From the NCBI RefSeq assembly GCF_015550595.1, contig NZ_JADNBB010000002.1:124001-188000 (forward strand): a stretch of 64,000 nt of DNA. Direction: 5' to 3'. Origin of the DNA: Parabacteroides goldsteinii (lineage in GTDB: Bacteria; Bacteroidota; Bacteroidia; Bacteroidales; Tannerellaceae). Positions 17,229-24,858 of the stretch are shown piece after piece (positions within the stretch are counted from its first letter, which is position 1; every line of letters starts with the position of its first letter). Position numbers and translations under genes: made by a program. The notes under the pieces were generated by a model that saw only the letters and a list, made by a program, of their open reading frames with translations, searched no databases and was not told the origin of the DNA.

Positions 17229-18353
17229 ATGAAGAGACTATGTATGGCTGTCATGGCAATGTGTTTATTGCTGTCGTGCGCCGAAAAGAAAGAAGAGGCT
17301 ACACTCTCCGGGTTATTGAAATCTGATTTCGTGTCAGAGGTAGAAGGAAAACCAACAGCATTGTATGTGTTGAAGAATAAAAACGGTGCCGAAGCGTGCA
17401 TTACCAATTATGGCGGACGTTTGGTTTCTGTCATGGTGCCCGACAAGAATGGGAAAATGACCGATGTGGTTTTAGGTTATGATAATGTGGATCAGTATGT
17501 GAAATCTGATGGTAACTATGGTGCGCTGATCGGACGTTACGGTAACCGTATCAATCAGGCTAAATTTTCTTTGGATGATACAGAGTATACGCTCCCTGCA
17601 AATGACGGCATGCATTGTCTGCACGGTGGTCCTCTGGGATATCATACCCGTATGTGGGATGCAAAACAGTTGAACGACCAGACTTTGGAATTAACTTATC
17701 TGTCGAAAGACGGAGAAGCAGGTTTCCCCGGAAACCTAGATATAAAGGTTACTTATACTTTGACAGATGATAACGCTGTCGGTATCAAATATGAAGCAAC
17801 TACCGATAAGAAAACAGTGGTGAACCTTACCAACCACAGCTATTTCAACCTGTCGGGCGTTCCCGGTTCCGATGTCCTGGATCAGGAGATCATGATCAAT
17901 GCCGACAATTATACTCCGGTTGACGAAACATTGATCCCGACAGGTATAAGCACTGTTGCTGAAACTCCGCTCGACCTGCGTACTCCGGTAGCTATCGGCC
18001 GGCATATCAATGAACCTTTCGATCAATTACAGAAAGGCCGCGGGTATGACCATAACTGGGTGTTGAACTCAAACGGTGATAAGAACGTACTGGCAGCAAA
18101 GGCCTATTCTCCAACTAGCGGTATAGCTTTGGAAGTATACACGAATGAACCGGGCATACAGTTCTATACAGGTAACTTCATGGATGGAAAAGATACCGGT
18201 AAACACGGTGTATTGTATCCCCACCGCGGTGCATTCTGTCTGGAAACCCAGCATTATCCCGACTCTCCAAATCATCCGGACTTCCCAAGTGTTGTGTTGA
18301 ATCCGGGAGAAAAGTATGTCAGCGAATGTATTTATAAGTTTACAGCAGAATAA
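17229..18353 (+). CDS. galM: Aldose 1-epimerase (mutarotase), lipoprotein form
   Basis: 374 aa. It interconverts the alpha and beta anomers of hexoses such as galactose at the start of the Leloir pathway. The N-terminus MKRLCMAVMAMCLLLSCAEKK has a lipobox (LLSC), so unlike cytosolic GalM this copy should be a lipoprotein outside the cytoplasm. Family motifs are clear: TNYGGRLVSV, LIGRYGNRI, MHCLHGG (substrate-binding His), NLTNHSYFNLSG (catalytic-region His) and a C-terminal FCLETQHYPDSPNHPDFP block with the Glu expected as catalytic base. The length fits the family. It is a single gene with its own -7 box and terminator. A role in sugar handling in the periplasm is inferred from the lipobox. 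Confidence 0.92.
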   Translation: MKRLCMAVMAMCLLLSCAEKKEEATLSGLLKSDFVSEVEGKPTALYVLKNKNGAEACITNYGGRLVSVMVPDKNGKMTDVVLGYDNVDQYVKSDGNYGALIGRYGNRINQAKFSLDDTEYTLPANDGMHCLHGGPLGYHTRMWDAKQLNDQTLELTYLSKDGEAGFPGNLDIKVTYTLTDDNAVGIKYEATTDKKTVVNLTNHSYFNLSGVPGSDVLDQEIMINADNYTPVDETLIPTGISTVAETPLDLRTPVAIGRHINEPFDQLQKGRGYDHNWVLNSNGDKNVLAAKAYSPTSGIALEVYTNEPGIQFYTGNFMDGKDTGKHGVLYPHRGAFCLETQHYPDSPNHPDFPSVVLNPGEKYVSECIYKFTAE

Positions 18354-18400
18354 CTCAGTTATAGGATATACGGATAGAACAAGTCTGTCTGTTGATGCAT

Positions 18401-18428
18401 AAAGGGTACCGTTTACGGTGCCCTTTTT
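18401..18428 (+). terminator. Terminator of the aldose epimerase gene
   Basis: AAAGGGTACCG / CGGTGCCCTTT hairpin with a GTTTA-type loop and a run of seven or more T. Confidence 0.85.
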
Positions 18429-18475
18429 TTGTAGTTAATAATTCTTTGCAATCAATATATTTTATTGCTTTTCGC

Positions 18476-18483
18476 TATCTTTG
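18476..18483 (+). promoter_or_regulatory. -7 box of the structured RNA region
   Basis: TATCTTTG matches TAnnTTTG. No good start codon follows for ~300 nt, which suggests an RNA gene or a long leader. Confidence 0.55.
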
Positions 18484-18489
18484 CTCCGA

Positions 18490-18785
18490 CAACATGTTGG
18501 CCGGACATTGAGTTTCGGCTCTTCATCAGTTGGCAACGTTAAGCGTTTAAGATATTATCTTTGGAACTGAAAATCGCCAAGTTTCAAGTCGAACAAGGAT
18601 AATAGGCAACTAAACGCTCACGCTTGTTATATATATTCATGTATATAATAGGGCGTGGGCTGTTGTCTTATTATTTGTTCGATGGGTGTTTGGCGATACC
18701 TCAGTTCTGAATAATAGATTAACAGTTTCCACGCTTCTTTATAATATAAAATGCCAAACGAGGGAAACGGGGCGGCACAGAGTTA
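18490..18785 (+). ncRNA. Long-hairpin structured RNA, candidate 6S RNA
   Basis: A near-continuous imperfect hairpin spans ~18563-18708. Successive pairings from base to tip are GAACTGA/TCAGTTC, ATCGCCAA/TTGGCGAT, TCGAAC/GTTCGA, AGGCAAC/GTTGTCT and GCTCACGC/GCGTGGGC. Small internal loops lie between them and an A/T-rich stem tops the structure. One long rod with internal bubbles is the architecture of 6S RNA, the RNA polymerase-binding regulator. A -7 box lies just upstream and no open frame explains the sequence. Further pairing (GTTGGCA with TGCCAA) may close the base. The identity as 6S is inference from shape. It could instead be a long structured leader of the gene starting at 18790. Confidence 0.5.
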
Positions 18786-18789
18786 GAAT

Positions 18790-19149
18790 ATGAATCCTAA
18801 AGAAAAAGAACGGATTGCTGTTTGCTGTGTTTTACTGGATATCGCCGAAAGTATAGGAGGCAGTGTTGCTATATCCGATTGTCCTCATTATAAACAGCTG
18901 AAGGATAGAATCGTCCTGACGGAACAGGATTTTGAAATGGCCCGCAACGCATCTGTGTTGACAAGTTTAGCGGTTTTGAAGAATGTACATTATAACACAA
19001 AGATGATGCTGGCCTTAGCTGTCTGCGACCTGTATTCCGAATACATGGTTGTTCCGTTCGACTATCGTGTTGCTTTCGAAACATTGATGAACGCGATAGA
19101 TTGGCCTATCTCATTCTCCGAAGTTCTGGCACGAAGCAGAACGGAATAA
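18790..19149 (+). CDS. Small helical protein of unknown function
   Basis: 119 aa, no signal peptide or membrane segment. The sequence looks all-helical (KERIAVCCVLLDIAES, LTSLAVLKNVHYNTKMMLALAVCDLYSEY). I do not recognise the family; a TerB-like helical fold is only a weak guess. It starts a few bases after the structured RNA region and shares its strand. It may be read from the same promoter at 18476. The downstream neighbour is convergent. Confidence 0.6.
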   Translation: MNPKEKERIAVCCVLLDIAESIGGSVAISDCPHYKQLKDRIVLTEQDFEMARNASVLTSLAVLKNVHYNTKMMLALAVCDLYSEYMVVPFDYRVAFETLMNAIDWPISFSEVLARSRTE

Positions 19150-19158
19150 CAATCGCAG

Positions 19159-21153
19159 TTAGAATAAATTATAGTTTGTTCGAAGTACCTTGAACTCTGT
19201 ACGACGGTTTATCTGATCGGCCATTTCCTGTTGTTCGGGAGTGAGCGTCAGGATAAACTCTTCCGTCAAAACATCCCCTTCTTTCAAAAAGTCGAAACTT
19301 TTTGCCAGTTTCTTATTGATTGTCTTCGGCACGCTTTCACCATATCCTTTGGCTTCCAGGCGTTCCTTGTCGATACCTCCGGCGATCAGATAATCGACAA
19401 CGGACTGGGCACGCCGCTGGGCGAGACGTTCGTTGTACTGGTCGGTTCCTTTACGGTCGGTATGTGCTCCTAATTCGATTGTCACATTCGGATTATCATT
19501 CAGCATCTTGATCATTTCATCCAATGCTTTTTGCGATTCGGGGCGCAGGGTCGCCTTGTCGAAGTCGTAGAAGATATTATCGATCACTACCGGTTTACTG
19601 ATCGGGGAGAGGTAGAAGTCGACGATATAGGTCTCGTTTTTTTCTTCCGGGCCTGTCTTCAATTCGAAATTCTGGTTGAGGTAACCGCGTGCACTGGCCA
19701 TCATTACGTAACGGATGTCGCGTTCCAGTTCTACCCGGTAGCTACCGTCTTTCTTTGCCGGAACTTTTACATTCAGGCCATCTTTACCGACAATGCGTAT
19801 GGTGGCGTCTTCGATCGGGTATTCATCCACGTCCGAAACGAGTCCTTCGATAAATATAGTGATGGTTGGCAGTTCGAATGAATAGAGGTGGTCGTAACCG
19901 CGTGCGTCGTTGCGGTTGGAGCTGAAGAAACCTCGTTCCTTGTTTCCTTCGAAGGTTATACCGAAATCATCACCCATTGAGTTGATCGGGGCTTTCAGGT
20001 TTTCCACATGCCACTTGCCGGTACTGTCCTGGGTGGCTTTGAAAAGATCGAGACCGCCCATACCCGGATGTCCGTTCGATGCAAAATAGAGCGTGACGGA
20101 GTCGCGGACATACGGGAACATTTCGTCACCGGGAGTATTGATCTCCGGTCCCAGGTTTTCCATCGGGCCGAAGTCGCTACCCACGAGTCTGGAACGGAAG
20201 ATATCTTTTCCCCCGAAACCTCCGACGGCATCGGATACATAATAAAGATATTTCCCGTCGGGAGAAACAGACGGATGTCCCAGGGCGGTTACGGAGTCTT
20301 TTACGATGGATGCGCGTGTTCCTTTTCCCCATTTGGCGCTGCTACGGGTGGATACGTATATTTCAGAGGTACGCGGTCCTTCCGGATCTTGTGCGCAGTA
20401 GGTGTAATACATGGTGTTTCCGTCTTTAGAGAAAGAAGGTGTTCCTTCATCAAATTCGGTGTTCACTTCATCTTCCAGTTCGATAGGAGCCAGCCAGTTA
20501 CCTTGTTCGTCTTTTTTGACCAGGAAGAAGTCATTATTTCTTATTCCGGTGATGGCACTGACCGTTTCCTCCTTATCTTTCCCGGCTCCTTTTGGGGTAC
20601 GGGAAGAGGTGAAATAAAGCTGATCGTAAGCCTCTCCGAATAGCATCGGGCAGAATTCACCGCGGCGGGAGTTGAACTTCTCCATACGTTTAACGGTGTA
20701 ACGGGTGGGGTTCTGTTTCCATTGCGGAGCCAATTCGCTTCCTTTGATACCGTTCAGGGCCAGTTCGCTTTCCGGGTTTAGTTTCAGAAACTCGTTATAG
20801 TAGCGGATTGCTTCGGCATACCTGCCGCTTCTCTGGTACATCTGTCCCAGGCGAAGGTTTACAATGCTGTCGGGATAGTCGTAGCGCAGTGCATTCATGT
20901 AGGCACTTGTCGCTCTCGGCGTATTGTTGATAAGCCGGTTACATTCAGCCATTCGATAGGCAATATATCCGCGTAGGTCCCGCTTCTGGGGAGAAGTTTT
21001 CGTATAAACTTTCCGGTAAATGGCTGCTGCTTCAAAGTATTCACCAATGCGTTGCTTCTCCTCCGCATCACTCAGTTTGGCTGATTTACAGGAAAACAAG
21101 AAGAAGAATGTAAAAAGCCCGAGTATATAATAGAATAATGTTTTCAGTTTCAT
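19159..21153 (-). CDS. porE: PorE-like T9SS-associated OmpA lipoprotein (TPR, beta-propeller, CRD, OmpA)
   Basis: 664 aa. The N-terminus MKLKTLFYYILGLFTFFFLFSC has a lipobox (FFSC-like LFSC). Domain order: TPR repeats (~25-140), a PD40/WD40-like propeller (~160-430, repeated 'YYTYC/YYVSD/YFASN/FFSSN' blades), a carboxypeptidase-regulatory-like domain (~435-520), then an OmpA_C peptidoglycan-binding domain (~530-664, with ELGAHTDRKGTDQYNERLAQRRA). This order and length match PorE of the Porphyromonas gingivalis type IX secretion system, thought to tie the secretion complex to peptidoglycan. The window also encodes T9SS-tailed proteins, so the context agrees. Other TPR-OmpA proteins share parts of this layout, so the exact orthology is not proven. 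Confidence 0.75.
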   Translation of the reverse strand: MKLKTLFYYILGLFTFFFLFSCKSAKLSDAEEKQRIGEYFEAAAIYRKVYTKTSPQKRDLRGYIAYRMAECNRLINNTPRATSAYMNALRYDYPDSIVNLRLGQMYQRSGRYAEAIRYYNEFLKLNPESELALNGIKGSELAPQWKQNPTRYTVKRMEKFNSRRGEFCPMLFGEAYDQLYFTSSRTPKGAGKDKEETVSAITGIRNNDFFLVKKDEQGNWLAPIELEDEVNTEFDEGTPSFSKDGNTMYYTYCAQDPEGPRTSEIYVSTRSSAKWGKGTRASIVKDSVTALGHPSVSPDGKYLYYVSDAVGGFGGKDIFRSRLVGSDFGPMENLGPEINTPGDEMFPYVRDSVTLYFASNGHPGMGGLDLFKATQDSTGKWHVENLKAPINSMGDDFGITFEGNKERGFFSSNRNDARGYDHLYSFELPTITIFIEGLVSDVDEYPIEDATIRIVGKDGLNVKVPAKKDGSYRVELERDIRYVMMASARGYLNQNFELKTGPEEKNETYIVDFYLSPISKPVVIDNIFYDFDKATLRPESQKALDEMIKMLNDNPNVTIELGAHTDRKGTDQYNERLAQRRAQSVVDYLIAGGIDKERLEAKGYGESVPKTINKKLAKSFDFLKEGDVLTEEFILTLTPEQQEMADQINRRTEFKVLRTNYNLF

Positions 21154-21231
21154 TGCTATATCTTACTTCTAAAAATAACGTAACAGAGTAAATCTTATTG
21201 CGTGAAAAGGTATATTTCATTTAAAAAGAAT

Positions 21232-21239
21232 TATATTTG
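21232..21239 (+). promoter_or_regulatory. -7 box of the toxin-antitoxin pair
   Basis: TATATTTG, 30 nt before the ATG at 21269. Confidence 0.5.
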
Positions 21240-21268
21240 TCTCTAATAAATTATTAAAACCAGATACT

Positions 21269-21445
21269 ATGTTGAATAATACAAATGAGATAAAAATGGA
21301 AAACCAGCCGGTAGACTGTGTTACCATAAAGAAAGAAGTTGATGCCGATTTTATTGAAAAGGTAAATACCGGATTATATGAATCTGCATTAGGATTAGTA
21401 AATACAAAAGAAGAAGCAAAGCAGAAATTATCCAAATGGTTGTAA
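21269..21445 (+). CDS. Small antitoxin-like protein of a RelE/ParE-type module
   Basis: 58 aa (MLNNTNEIKMENQPVD ... KQKLSKWL). It ends with the Lys/Trp/Leu pattern usual in short antitoxins that precede ParE toxins. An internal Met (residue 10) could also start it. It has its own -7 box and overlaps the toxin start by 10 nt, typical of translational coupling. It should bind and neutralise the ParE-like partner. The family is inferred from context; the sequence alone is too short for certainty. Confidence 0.6.
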   Translation: MLNNTNEIKMENQPVDCVTIKKEVDADFIEKVNTGLYESALGLVNTKEEAKQKLSKWL

Positions 21446-21758
21446 TAAAATGGACTAATTTTGCTATCCAAAACCTTAACGATATAGGAGACTACATTGA
21501 ACAGGATAGCTGTAGGCAGGCGGCTTTTGTTGTCAATTATTTATTTGATTCGGTTGATATTTTGGGGCATTATCCTTTTATTGGTCGAATGGTTCCTGAA
21601 TTTCAGGTAAAACAATCCGTGAACTTATTCGTTTGAAATATCGTATAGTTTATCTGGTTCTGAATGAAGAACGGATCGACATTCTTACCGTCCATCATTC
21701 AGCTAGATTATTGCCTGATTTACCGATACTTTATAGGAGAAGTGAACTATCCCCGTAA
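21436..21758 (+). pseudogene. RelE/ParE family toxin, frameshifted
   Basis: The first frame encodes MVVIKWTNFAIQNLNDIGDY ... IGRMVPEF, the N-terminal half of a ParE-like toxin, and stops at 21636. The missing half lies in the next frame from about 21603 (SGKTIRELIRLKYRIVYLVL, then DILTVHHSARLLPDLP), ending at TAA 21756-21758. The break is at GAATTTCAGG: one T lost from a T-run would explain it. Reassembled length (~107 aa) is normal for the family. It is either a disabled toxin, a sequencing error, or a slippage-controlled gene. The tail overlaps the 3' end of queA by 28 nt on the other strand. Confidence 0.75.
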
Positions 21759-22957
21759 CTCAGGAAACGGAAATCGTTAGCGAGTGCATAATCGTAGATA
21801 TTCTTCCAGTCGCCTTTGACAAAAGCGGAGATAAGCAGAAGCAAGGTGCTTTTGGGTTGGTGGAAGTTGGTGACGATACCTTTGACAATCTTGAATTCGT
21901 AGCCCGGGGCTATGATGATCTGGGTGGCGGTTACCAACGTATTCAATTGATGCTTATCCAGATAATCCAGGATGTTTTGCAATGCCTCGGCGGGTGTCAG
22001 CCGGTTATTGGATTCGTCGTATGGCATCCATTGTTTGACAACCAGTTCGTCGGAAGTAGCTTCCGGGTTAGATGCCAGTGCAACACCTATATAATACAGG
22101 CTTTCGAGCGTGCGGACAGAGGTCGTGCCGACGGCAATGATCTTACCGATATTCTGCATCACCCGTTCGATGGTGCTTCGGCGTACGGAAATGAACTCCG
22201 TATGCATCTCATGTCCTTCGATCGTCTCGCTTTTTACAGGCTTGAATGTTCCGGCACCCACATGCAACGTCAGTTCTTCGCGACCGAACCCTTTTGCATC
22301 CAGATCGGCCAACACCTCCGGTGTGAAATGCAGTCCTGCCGTCGGGGCTGCCACCGAACCTTTGATCTTGGAGTAGACTGTCTGGTAAGTTTTTAGGTCG
22401 CTCTCTTCTGTTCTCCTGTGAAGATAAGGAGGAATAGGTAACTCTCCCGCAGCATCGAGCACTTCGGCAAAGCTGAATCCACCATCCCACGTAAACCGTA
22501 TCTGATGCGTCTCTCCGTAACTCTGTACTTTTTCAGCACGTAGTGTCACCTTTTGTCCGTTGATCTCGATCTCCCGGCTGAGGCAAGGCTCTTTCCACTT
22601 CTTCGCATTCCCGATCAGGCAGATCCAGCAACAAGTTTCCGTCTCCAGGAAGATCCGTTCATAATCGTGCGGCTCGGAAGGATCGAGACAGAAAACTTCT
22701 ATCTGCGCTCCCGTTGCACGTTGGAACAGTAGTCGGGCTTGTATTACGCGGGTATTGTTGAAGACCATCAGTGAACCTTCCGGAAGATAATCCGTGATCT
22801 GTTTGAAGATACTTTCGCTGACCTCTCCGTTGCGGTAGAGTAACAATTTAGACTCATCCCGTTTCGGCAGCGGGAACTTGGCGATTCGCTCGTCGGGCAA
22901 CGAATAATTGTAATCTTCGATACTTATCTGTTGAGTTTTTGTGACCATTGCATTCAT
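21731..22957 (-). CDS. queA: S-adenosylmethionine:tRNA ribosyltransferase-isomerase
   Basis: 408 aa. It transfers and isomerises the ribose of SAM onto 7-aminomethyl-deazaguanine at the tRNA wobble position, giving epoxyqueuosine. The frame stays open far upstream, but the protein begins at MNAMVTKTQQISIEDYNYSL or at the second Met (22948). Family blocks are PDERIAKFPLPKRDESKLL, SLMVFNNTRVIQARL, AAPTAGLHFTPEVL, LHVGAGTFKPV, and GTTSVRTLES; the C-terminus is FLSYGDSSLLL. A -7 box lies at 22991-22998, giving a short leader and supporting this start. It diverges from the Smr-domain gene. Confidence 0.93.
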   Translation of the reverse strand: MNAMVTKTQQISIEDYNYSLPDERIAKFPLPKRDESKLLLYRNGEVSESIFKQITDYLPEGSLMVFNNTRVIQARLLFQRATGAQIEVFCLDPSEPHDYERIFLETETCCWICLIGNAKKWKEPCLSREIEINGQKVTLRAEKVQSYGETHQIRFTWDGGFSFAEVLDAAGELPIPPYLHRRTEESDLKTYQTVYSKIKGSVAAPTAGLHFTPEVLADLDAKGFGREELTLHVGAGTFKPVKSETIEGHEMHTEFISVRRSTIERVMQNIGKIIAVGTTSVRTLESLYYIGVALASNPEATSDELVVKQWMPYDESNNRLTPAEALQNILDYLDKHQLNTLVTATQIIIAPGYEFKIVKGIVTNFHQPKSTLLLLISAFVKGDWKNIYDYALANDFRFLSYGDSSLLL

Positions 22958-22990
22958 TATTACGGGGTACGATCTTACCGAACCCGGCTG

Positions 22991-22998
22991 CAAAAGTA
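22991..22998 (-). promoter_or_regulatory. -7 box for queA
   Basis: TACTTTTG on the minus strand, 33 nt before the ATG at 22957. Confidence 0.5.
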
Positions 22999-23002
22999 CA
23001 AA

Positions 23003-23037
23003 TTTGTATGATATTATGGTATAATGAAGTATCTTTG
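23003..23037 (+). promoter_or_regulatory. Promoter of the DUF2027-Smr gene
   Basis: TTTG at 23003-23006 and TATCTTTG at 23030-23037, spacer 23 nt, close to the Bacteroidetes consensus. The ATG at 23066 lies 28 nt downstream. Confidence 0.6.
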
Positions 23038-23065
23038 TCGACACGAATATAAAGATAAAATAAGT

Positions 23066-24136
23066 ATGAATATAAAGGTTGGTGATAAGGTGCGTTTCCT
23101 GAATACGACAGGAGGCGGCATTGTACGTAGTTTTAAAGGGAAAGATCAGGTATTGGTGGAAGACGAAGACGGCTTTGAAGTTCCGGCCCTGATCCGGGAA
23201 TGTGTTGTTGTCGGCGGCGATAACGAGATGCAGGTGCATAGCTCTAACCGTCCGCGTGTGCAGCCTCAGCCCCAGGTTCAGCAACCGATGCCGAAACCCC
23301 AGTCCAAAGAGGAAGAGGTGAAGGTGGAAGAAACAGCTGAAGGCGAACGCCTGAACATCCATCTGGCTTATTTGCCGGTTGAACCATCGAAAGTTATACA
23401 GGATAGCGGCTATGAAGCTTATTTTATAAACGATAGCAACTACTATCTGTTCTTCAATTATATGAACCGTCATAACAATAGCTGGATAAGCCGTTACAAC
23501 GGTCTGGTTGAACCGAACACAAAGATATTTATAGAAGAATTCGGCAAAGAAGAGTTGAACGACCTCGAACGCATATGTGTGCAGCTGATCGCTTTCAAGA
23601 AAGATAAACCTTACTCGCTGAAGAATTCCATCTCGGTTGAATTGCATCTCGATACGGTCAAGTTCTACAAGCAACATTGCTTTATGGAAAATGATTTCTT
23701 TGAAGAAGACGCTATGGTTTATTCCATCGTACGTAACGACGTTCCGGAAAAGGAATTGCTTATCTCTGCAGCAGAGTTGAAAGAGGCTATGTTTCAGAAA
23801 GCCCGTGAAGATCGTCATGCTCCGCAGCCGATCGTTAAGAAGAAGTCTGACGGTGCCATCCTGGAAGTCGACCTGCATATCACTGAACTGTTGGATAATA
23901 CAAACGGACTGAGTAACGCGGACATGCTGACTTATCAGCTGGATAAGTTCCATGAAATTCTCGGTAAGTACGCAAACCATAAAGGGCAGAAGATTGTCTT
24001 TATCCACGGTAAAGGCGACGGAGTACTTCGTAAGGCTATCGAAAAAGAGTTGAAAACGAGATACAAACAGCACTATTATCAGGATGCTTCTTTCCGCGAA
24101 TACGGTTTTGGTGCCACTATGGTAACGATCAAATAA
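23066..24136 (+). CDS. DUF2027 and Smr domain protein
   Basis: 356 aa from the ATG at 23066 (MNIKVGDKVRFLNTTGGGIV). The longer frame starting at 23024 overlaps the promoter and is rejected. Residues ~1-55 form a small beta-barrel-like start. A Pro/Gln/Glu-rich linker follows (~60-100), then the DUF2027 body (~105-260). The C-terminal ~80 residues are an Smr domain with VDLHITELLD (the D-x-H motif) and IVFIHGKGDGVLRKAI (the HGKG motif) of the MutS2-type nucleases. Bacteroidetes proteins of this kind have unknown function; nucleic-acid nicking or binding is inferred from the Smr motifs. Confidence 0.85.
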   Translation: MNIKVGDKVRFLNTTGGGIVRSFKGKDQVLVEDEDGFEVPALIRECVVVGGDNEMQVHSSNRPRVQPQPQVQQPMPKPQSKEEEVKVEETAEGERLNIHLAYLPVEPSKVIQDSGYEAYFINDSNYYLFFNYMNRHNNSWISRYNGLVEPNTKIFIEEFGKEELNDLERICVQLIAFKKDKPYSLKNSISVELHLDTVKFYKQHCFMENDFFEEDAMVYSIVRNDVPEKELLISAAELKEAMFQKAREDRHAPQPIVKKKSDGAILEVDLHITELLDNTNGLSNADMLTYQLDKFHEILGKYANHKGQKIVFIHGKGDGVLRKAIEKELKTRYKQHYYQDASFREYGFGATMVTIK

Positions 24137-24171
24137 GGATTTGCTCCTGATTAATAAGAAATAAGTACCGT

Positions 24172-24309
24172 ATGAATACTGTTTTCCTTTGCAGAAAATC
24201 TGTTGCCGACGCCCTCGACAGCTTTGCCGACGTCGTCGACAATATTGCTGACGCCCTCGACAATGTTGCCGACGCTGTCGGCAACAACTTTCCTGCAAGG
24301 GAAAACTGA
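24172..24309 (+). CDS. Possible 45-aa heptad-repeat peptide
   Basis: ORF MNTVFLCRKSVADALDSFAD... to ...GNNFPAREN, encoded by the 21-bp repeats. The core reads ADALDSF / ADVVDNI / ADALDNV / ADAVGNN, an acidic amphipathic heptad pattern. It starts 36 nt after the Smr gene and ends 49 nt before the CYTH gene on the same strand. Whether it is translated is unknown; the opposite strand is also open, so this may be a non-coding repeat. Confidence 0.3.
   Translation: MNTVFLCRKSVADALDSFADVVDNIADALDNVADAVGNNFPAREN
24181..24306. repeat. Intergenic palindromic element with four 21-bp tandem units
   Basis: Four 21-bp units at 24205, 24226, 24247 and 24268, based on GCCGACGCCCTCGACAATGTT with substitutions. 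They are flanked by inverted arms: GTTTTCCTTTGCAGAAAA (24181-24198) against the reverse complement of the right end (CTGCAAGGGAAAAC). GTTGCCGAC also pairs with GTCGGCAAC. The GC-rich repeat stands out from the AT-rich surroundings. Confidence 0.8.
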
Positions 24310-24357
24310 AACAGGTGCTGTCCCAATACAGCTAACAACCGGATAAACGAGAATGAT

Positions 24358-24834
24358 ATGGCTACTGAAATAGAAAGAAAGTTTATTGTAAGAGGAGACT
24401 TCTCAGCCGATGTATTCAATTCGCAACGTATTGTGCAGGGATATATCTGTGCAGTGCCCGGACGTACGGTGCGTGTACGGATCCGTGGGGAGAAAGGTTT
24501 TCTGACTATCAAAGGCCCTTCGGACGAAAAAGGGCTGAGCCGTTACGAGTTCGAACAGGAAGTGCCGCTTGCGGATGCCGAACAGTTATTGAAGTTATGC
24601 GAACCGGGAGCCATCGATAAAGTGCGCCACCTTGTCCGTGCAGGGAAGCATATCTGGGAAGTGGATGTCTTTCACGGAGCCAACGAAGGTTTGGTTATGG
24701 CCGAAATAGAACTGGCTTCCGAAGACGAAGTATTTGAGAAACCGGAATGGATAGGGGAAGAGGTAAGCGGTGACAGGAGATATTACAACTCGATGCTTAC
24801 CAAAGAACCTTATACCGGATGGGCAAAGAAATAA
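24358..24834 (+). CDS. CYTH domain protein (triphosphate tunnel metalloenzyme family)
   Basis: 158 aa. It starts with the family signature EIERKF (residues 4-9). Alternating charged strands follow: RTVRVRIRGEKGFLTIKG, RYEFEQEVPL, WEVDVFHGANEGLVMAEIEL. These line the triphosphate-binding tunnel of CYTH proteins. Family members hydrolyse inorganic triphosphate or similar compounds; the substrate here is not known. It is cytoplasmic, with no signal peptide, and probably cotranscribed with the S46 peptidase gene 24 nt downstream. Confidence 0.9.
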   Translation: MATEIERKFIVRGDFSADVFNSQRIVQGYICAVPGRTVRVRIRGEKGFLTIKGPSDEKGLSRYEFEQEVPLADAEQLLKLCEPGAIDKVRHLVRAGKHIWEVDVFHGANEGLVMAEIELASEDEVFEKPEWIGEEVSGDRRYYNSMLTKEPYTGWAKK

Positions 24835-24858
24835 TACTAATTTAAACGATAAAACACT

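Noticed and set aside
21217-21471. 84-aa minus-strand frame
   Set aside because: It is antisense to the antitoxin gene, which has a promoter and a coupled toxin.
24205-24288. Possible CRISPR-like repeat array
   Set aside because: The 21-bp units are directly adjacent with no spacers, and no cas genes are present.
22958-24298. Long N-terminal extension of the queA frame (to 855 aa)
   Set aside because: The extension runs antisense through the Smr gene and the 21-bp repeats. The QueA family start and a -7 box at 22991 support a start at 22957.
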